From Eublepharis macularius (Eukaryota > Chordata > Lepidosauria > Squamata > Eublepharidae), in assembly GCF_028583425.1 (NCBI RefSeq), contig NC_072793.1:60517028-60581027 (forward strand): DNA of 64,000 nucleotides. The letters run 5' to 3'. Every line of letters begins with the position of its first letter. Position 1 is the stretch's first letter. Made by a program: the position numbers and the translations under genes. The notes beneath the pieces were generated by a model. That model ran no database searches. It saw only the letters and a list, made by a program, of their open reading frames with translations, and was not told the DNA's origin. Below, piece after piece: positions 22,800 through 64,000 of the stretch.

Positions 22800-23005
22800 A
22801 AATTCAACTCCAGTAGCACTGTAATCACTGACAAGATTTTCATGGTATAGGTTTCTGATAGTCAAAACTCCCTTTGTATGAATGGAGATTTGTATGTGTA
22901 TCTGGTAAAGGGAGCTTTGACTCTCGAAAGCTTATACTCTGAAAATCTTGTTGGTCTCTAAGGGGCTATAGGACTTGAAGCCAACACAGCTACCCACCTG
23001 ACACT
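22800..23005. repeat. Dispersed fold-back repeat, second subtype
   Basis: Left arm TCCAGTAGCACTGTAATCAC and right arm with AGCTTATACTCTGAAAATC and TTGTTGGTCTCTAAGG, ending in CAACACAGCTACCC. Same general design as 20467-20681. Confidence 0.65.
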
Positions 23006-23440
23006 ATCAGCTTGAACACTGATTGTGTGTGCAGTTTCTGATTGTTAGCAATAAGACAGCTTCTATTGAGACCATTCATTTACTGATTTCAAAATACAGA
23101 AGAAACAGAGGTGAATCATCTATTGAAAGTAACACAAATTAATCTGATTTGCATCAGTAACACTTCATTTGCATACCTTGCAAAATGGGTCACCTAGATT
23201 TATAAGTTTTCCGTATCTGTTTCTAAGGAGAATCCAAACCACTCTTACAAGGGACATCTGGATTTTTCTTCACCACCCACTAATGCTTAGAATGCCAAGA
23301 ATGTGCTGCCTGGCATTTGAGATACAATCTGAAAAGGCATTGAGGGGAAAAAAAAAAACCACTGGGATTGTACAGTTGAATCTGGGCAGTTGCTGCGACT
23401 TGGGAGATGGGCCCAGGCACACCTCCCACCTCCCAAATGC

Positions 23441-23599
23441 AATGCAGCCGTCAAAAGACGTATTGTGCATTGAGAGGCTTGTTTCCCAATTACTAACACA
23501 GCATTTTGCAGGGCTGATGTGCTGGATTGCACCGGTCTTTTCCAGTGCTGCTAGAAAGGATAAACCACTGGCCTTGGGGCTGGGTGGGATGGTGATCAC
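23441..23599 (+). promoter_or_regulatory. Proximal upstream region with CRE half-sites and tandem SOX-like motifs
   Basis: CGTCA (23449-23453) and its inverted partner GACG (23457-23460) flank AAAA and are followed at once by ATTGT (23462-23466) and ATTGA (23469-23473). The human SH3TC2 promoter is reported to use SOX10 and CREB. There is no TATA box, and CpG is sparse. Motif positions are read directly; function is inference. Confidence 0.3.
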
Positions 23600-59460
<35,861 letters not shown>

Positions 59461-59509
59461 CAAATCGCCTTGTGGGTTTTGAGTACTCTTAGACCTCTGA
59501 ACCAGAAGA

Positions 59510-59515
59510 AATAAA
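59510..59515 (+). terminator. Proximal poly(A) signal AATAAA of SH3TC2
   Basis: Canonical AATAAA 50 nt after the SH3TC2 stop codon. It would give a very short 3' UTR. A TG/T-rich stretch follows within 30 nt. Confidence 0.6.
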
Positions 59516-60706
59516 ATACGTCTTTCTTCAGTGCCAAAAAGGTCCCAGGTGCCTTCTAGACCAAAGTGAAGGGGAGAAATATGATCCAGTAATTCAGTCT
59601 CTTGTGGCTTTTAAATTTAGCAGTGAGAAAATCTACCTGCTGTGCATGGAGTCATCTAAGATCTCAGCAAGAGCAACAATACACAGACCTTTTAAAGTAT
59701 ACACTATATAGATTCTCCGTGAAGAACAAATTGAAAGCACAAGGTAGGATGTAAAGAAAAGCACGTCTGCTGGAAGTCAGTCTTTGGAAATTGAAGCTGA
59801 TAGCTAGAAAAGGAGCATGAAAAGGATGTTTAGGTTGCACCTATTCATCCCTTGTCAAAATGGAGAATACTCTTTTGTACTCCCTGCAAGCCTGGCCTGA
59901 GCTGATGGCCCACCAAGAAAGAAGTAGTTCCAGTCACAGAGAATGCAATTCTGTGTCCATGTATGAGTTGTTGAGTATCTATGTTTCTATATTGTTCTGT
60001 TTTCCAATACTGTCTTTGATGGTGTCCTGGTGCTAATGAGCTGCATTAAGTACAGCAAACCTGTTGATAGCTACACCCAGAAATGCGCATGCACAAAATT
60101 TGGGCCTTAGGAGCAGGCACATCAGACAGAGGAGAATGGGTGTGTGTGTCATAGGCATAATGTAAAAATGAAACCCCAAGGCACCTTCTTAAGCTGACCT
60201 GTAAGGCCATTTCACAACAGAGCTGATGGAGGAGCATACCGAGGAATCGAATGCTGGGTGAATGCCATCAGTCTTGCCCCTCTGTATGCAGTCTGTCCCT
60301 TATTTCAGTCTTCTCCTTGTGCTCTAACTGAGGAAAGCACTTGCTGGAAGGAAGTATCCACCTGCATGGCACTTTGTTACTTTATCCAGTGAGAGAAACA
60401 GGAGGAGGAGAGGGAGGTAGTAGGGGGGAAAGTGTGTGTAGAGACTCTAACTAGTATTCAGTTTGCTAATATGCTCATTGCCACAGCGCTCAACATTCCA
60501 GTAGCTCCCATTGGCTGTTCTTGGAGACAGGTAGAGCTGCAGCTGTCTGTCACACACTCCTTCTCCAAGACATTGCCTAGGTGGAGGTCCATTTAGGTCT
60601 CTACCAGCAGCGATGAGTCCGAGGACTAAGTATTTGACACTTTTGAAATTTGTCCAAGTTACTTACAGAAACTGTTTTTCCTGCTCATATATATTTAAGA
60701 CAGATA

Positions 60707-60712
60707 AATAAA
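60707..60712 (+). terminator. Candidate distal poly(A) signal AATAAA
   Basis: AATAAA about 1.25 kb after the stop codon, followed by T-rich sequence. An alternative end for a longer SH3TC2 3' UTR; use cannot be judged from sequence alone. Confidence 0.35.
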
Positions 60713-60925
60713 AACTCTGCTATAATATTTTTACCATCTTGTGTACAGAAAGTTTACAATTTTTGGTTTTCCTGGGAGTGGGGGACACACCCATTAGATA
60801 CGTTTAACATCATTATAGAATGCTTACAACTTTTACGTACTTACCTGATCTTGCTTCCTCCTGTCCCTTCCTCATTAGGATATCGGCTTCTAGGTCAAAC
60901 TTAAAGACGTGGAGTATAAAATTCT

Positions 60926-60931
60926 AATAAA
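60926..60931 (+). terminator. Candidate distal poly(A) signal AATAAA
   Basis: AATAAA followed within 10 nt by a GT-rich segment (GGTTGCTGTGGC). With the 60707 signal it makes a plausible distal 3' end about 1.47 kb after the stop. Confidence 0.4.
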
Positions 60932-61250
60932 GCAGGTTGCTGTGGCTCCCTTTTGCAAGGTGTAACGAACCCAAATGGGAAGTGATCAGTATGAAGAGTA
61001 AATTTCTCCTCCCAATATATGGCTTCCATTTAGTTAATGCCCATACCATAGCCAAGCACTTCATCACCATAATCTCATAATCTCAGCTGGTTTTCAAGGA
61101 ACTCATTTTCCAACTACATAGATTGCAGTCATCCTGTGTGGGGGAGTTGAAATTGGATGCACCTGCCCTGTATTTCTGTGGTGACTGGTGAGATATGGTT
61201 GTCCCGGAGTTGGTTATAATGGATCTTTATGGTTCCACCTGTACACTGGA

Positions 61251-63950
61251 GGGTCAGATTGGTTCATCCCTGTATCTCCACCTCCAAGGGATTTTGGTCT
61301 AGCCAGCAGGGGTAATACCTGCTCCTTTTCCCCCTATATAGGATCAGCTGTGGCCTGTTGACATATGGCTTTAATAGGGGAACATGCCTGACCCTTGACT
61401 TTTCTTGGTCCATGCTGATACACATTACAAAATTTATATCAGATAATCTTTGATGAATCTTTGTTGATCCTTCCCCGACAAATTGAAGCAGTACAAGGAC
61501 CTCATCTTTTTTTGCACTCCGAATCCAGCTCACATGTATCACCATTGCTTTTGGTTCTGCTGGATTTGATGCTGGTCATTTCCAGACATCTGGATAACAG
61601 TCTTTAGCTTAGTTTGCAAAGTCTCTTTATCTGTGCATAGGAAGTACTCCTTGTGCTGGTGTCAAATCGAGAATCATCTTCCCCTCTGTGCCATGGTAAT
61701 GGAGAACATATTTCAGTCTATTCTGATTCTCATAAACCCTCAAGGTTTCTATTACTTTCTTTTCAGAGTTGGACCATTTATCTTTTTCTCCATGAGCAGA
61801 ATGTGATGTCATCTGATCTCCTTTTCCATGCTGCTTGGGGACATCACCTTTTCCTTTCTCCCTTCTGTCACAGTTCACAGTCAACTAGACTGTTCTGAGG
61901 TACTTTATTATCCAGTTTTAGTTGTTGCTGTACAGATGTACTGATACTAATTAATGAAGCACAGTTTGCTTGCGATTTAATGTGAGATGTTGCACCCAAC
62001 TCCTTTGCTGATAGTTTTACTGTCTTCTGTTTAGTTTTTGGACACTTACAATTTTGGGTCCACTTGCTATTACTTCTGTGTGCACCCAAGTGACCAGTGA
62101 ATGTGCCACCCTTAGCAAGTCCATCCTTTATTTTCTCTGCACCACTAATTGTTTATGAGGTTCAGATGTAACATGTTATCTTTTCTGAAGGTACTCTTTG
62201 TATGATCTCACTGTTTGTTCTGGTGATAGATTGGGAGGGTGTCTATTAACTATGTCTCTTAAGGATTCTGATGTTTCATCCTGCTGGTTTTCTGCTATAT
62301 ATTCAGTGGATTCTTGTTTTGCTGTAAGAATCACGCTGGTTTTCTCCAGCTGATGCTGTCCTTTGACTCCCCCCTCTGAAATGTCATTATTTTGTGAGCT
62401 TTTCTGGGTACCTGCCCTTGTTCTTGTTGAGATGCACTCTGCTGCATTTTCATTTGTGTGCAAGTGTTCACATCCACCTTTTCCACATGCTTGGGCAGGT
62501 CATTACCAAGGATTATGGGAACAGGAATTTCATCAAGCACCCTGACTTCCCAAAGTCCTTCCCAGAGTTTGTACTTTATGTTCACTTTAGCAACAGATCC
62601 CGGGAAAGCAGGACTTCTCAGCCATTTAATTATCACGCTTTTCCCCTCCACTAAGTTCTTTGACTTCACCAAGTGAATTTAATGATGCTCACTTCAGCTC
62701 TGAATCTCTCCTTGCTAATACTTGGGATCTGTCCACTACCACAGATTCAGTGTAATCAGGATCCATGCCTTTCTTGGATGTTACTATTACAAACACTCTG
62801 GCATGCCTTGAACTTAAAATGGCAATTGCTCTGTCTAGTGTCTGTTTCTCCACAGAAGCCTCTGGACATTCTAAGCCTTCTGTGTCAACTGGCATTAAGT
62901 GTTAAGATACTATAGCAGGCTGTATCTGTTTTATGGCATTTACTTGTTTCTGTGTTATAAGGACTCTTCGTTTATTCATTTGGGGGCAGTCAACGCAGTT
63001 AAAATATTTCTTCTGTGACCCCTTATCTCTGCTCTGAGGTGTTTCTTTGGCCATTGCTCGACCTCCTGTATGGTTTTTGTCAGGTAGGTGAGGTTCTCTG
63101 TGTTGTTTTCCCTGCTTAAAATATTTTTCTGAGGATAATTTTTTTCCCTCATCAACATCAGCTTTGGTCTCTTCAGCTTTGGCTACAGTTTTTGGCTCCT
63201 CATCTTGTACCAGCCAGCAATAAATGAGTACTGTTTTATAAAACTGCTCCAATCCTATGAGTCTGATAACATCCTGGAGGCTTTCTACTTTAATATCCAA
63301 TCCAATTTACATGACATCTGAGCATAGGCCTCTTCAGGTTTTTTTCTCAGACTTCTAAACTATTTCCTGCTATGTTCTGGTATTTTCTTTAAACCCTTGC
63401 TTTTCTCGCTCTTCAAACACATCATAATCATTTACTTCATCATCCTCTCATTTCACTGTAAGCTTCACTTAGACCCTCAAACATTTCAGATCTCATGTAG
63501 GTCATTCTCTGATCATCAGGGATGTTTGCCAAACTTGTCTTTTTAAACCACCTAGGATTCTTATTACTGCTCCTTCTTACATTTTTACCTGAACTTTTAC
63601 CACAGGAGGGCAGTCCTTTTTATTAAATCACTCCTTTCTTGTAACTCATTCTGTAACCCTTTCCATAGCACCTTCTTATATTTACCTTCAAATTTTACCT
63701 CAGAAGAGCTTTGGCCACACATTGAACTTCTTATTTTCCACGCATACACACATACAGCTATAGCTACCTACTTTGCCCAAGCTTTTAACCTTGAGAGCAT
63801 CTTCCCTTTGGGGTTTGAATTCCACTGCTGAAGGCAGCACTTTCATGTTGTGACCCCTTCACACTGTCTCCACACACAGAACCGCTCTCCTTAGGTTCAA
63901 GACTACAGGCAGGCCTAATGTTGAAACTGTTTCTAGATTCCACATTTTTG
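61251..63950 (-). pseudogene. Decayed, internally deleted Ty3/Gypsy-type retrotransposon
   Basis: Reading leftward on the - strand: a Gag region with a SCAN-like segment (LIGLEQFY, about 63300-62900; upstream relics PEEAYA and CKLDW near 63310-63340), a protease-like segment ending VPIILGNDLP (about 62672-62480), and an integrase C-terminal segment with RHVPLLKPYVNRP (about 61400-61370). Only about 0.6 kb lies between the last two, so reverse transcriptase and RNase H are missing. Frames are broken by stops and shifts. LTRs were not found; the element may run past the right edge. Confidence 0.65.
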
Positions 63951-64000
63951 TAGCAATCCTGCAGCCAAGCCAAAGACATACCATTCAATACATGCCAAGT

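Larger units (their letters stand above)
59461..61250 (+). other. SH3TC2 3' flank / probable 3' UTR
   Basis: Apart from the three AATAAA hexamers I see no coding potential and no clear repeat here. The first part is presumably 3' UTR. Confidence 0.5.

Overview
The window is vertebrate nuclear DNA: one long gene made of short exons with GT-AG introns, embedded in old and young transposable elements. The repeats (CR1 with its typical 3' end, L2-like LINE tails, tRNA-derived and 5S-derived SINEs, many non-autonomous hAT elements) point to a squamate reptile, probably a lizard or gecko. That assignment rests on recognising repeats by eye, not on a search.

The only protein-coding host gene I can support is SH3TC2, on the + strand. 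All 17 coding exons can be placed between 23600 and 59460. Every junction uses GT and AG, and the reading phases agree across all 16 introns. The assembled CDS is 3891 nt and encodes 1296 residues; the human protein is about 1288. It starts with a tiny exon carrying an N-myristoylation signal, continues through two SH3 domains (exons 5-6 and 8) and a 1.7 kb exon 11, and ends in C-terminal tetratricopeptide repeats. SH3TC2 is a membrane-anchored Rab11 effector of recycling endosomes, known mainly from myelinating Schwann cells; human loss of function causes CMT4C neuropathy.

Layout: 1-15.8 kb is intergenic and repeat-rich (three hAT elements with 8-bp target duplications, SINEs, and a 5'-truncated LINE at 9.3-10.4 kb). 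A CpG island lies at 15.8-16.65 kb; it may be a promoter, but its link to SH3TC2 is unproven. 16.7-23.5 kb is repeats plus anonymous sequence. SH3TC2 occupies 23.6-59.5 kb. Its intron 2 holds a CR1 element split by a hAT insertion, intron 15 a 5S-derived SINE split by a MITE, and intron 16 a 1.06 kb hAT element with perfect ends. Poly(A) signals follow at 59.5, 60.7 and 60.9 kb. From about 61.25 kb to the right edge lies a decayed, internally deleted Ty3/Gypsy-type retrotransposon on the - strand.

No new multi-gene system is visible. The most informative items are the complete SH3TC2 model including its cryptic first exon, a stop-free in-frame mini-intron (intron 10), a candidate SOX/CRE cluster upstream of the start codon, and several non-autonomous DNA transposon families whose exact ends and target duplications can be read directly.
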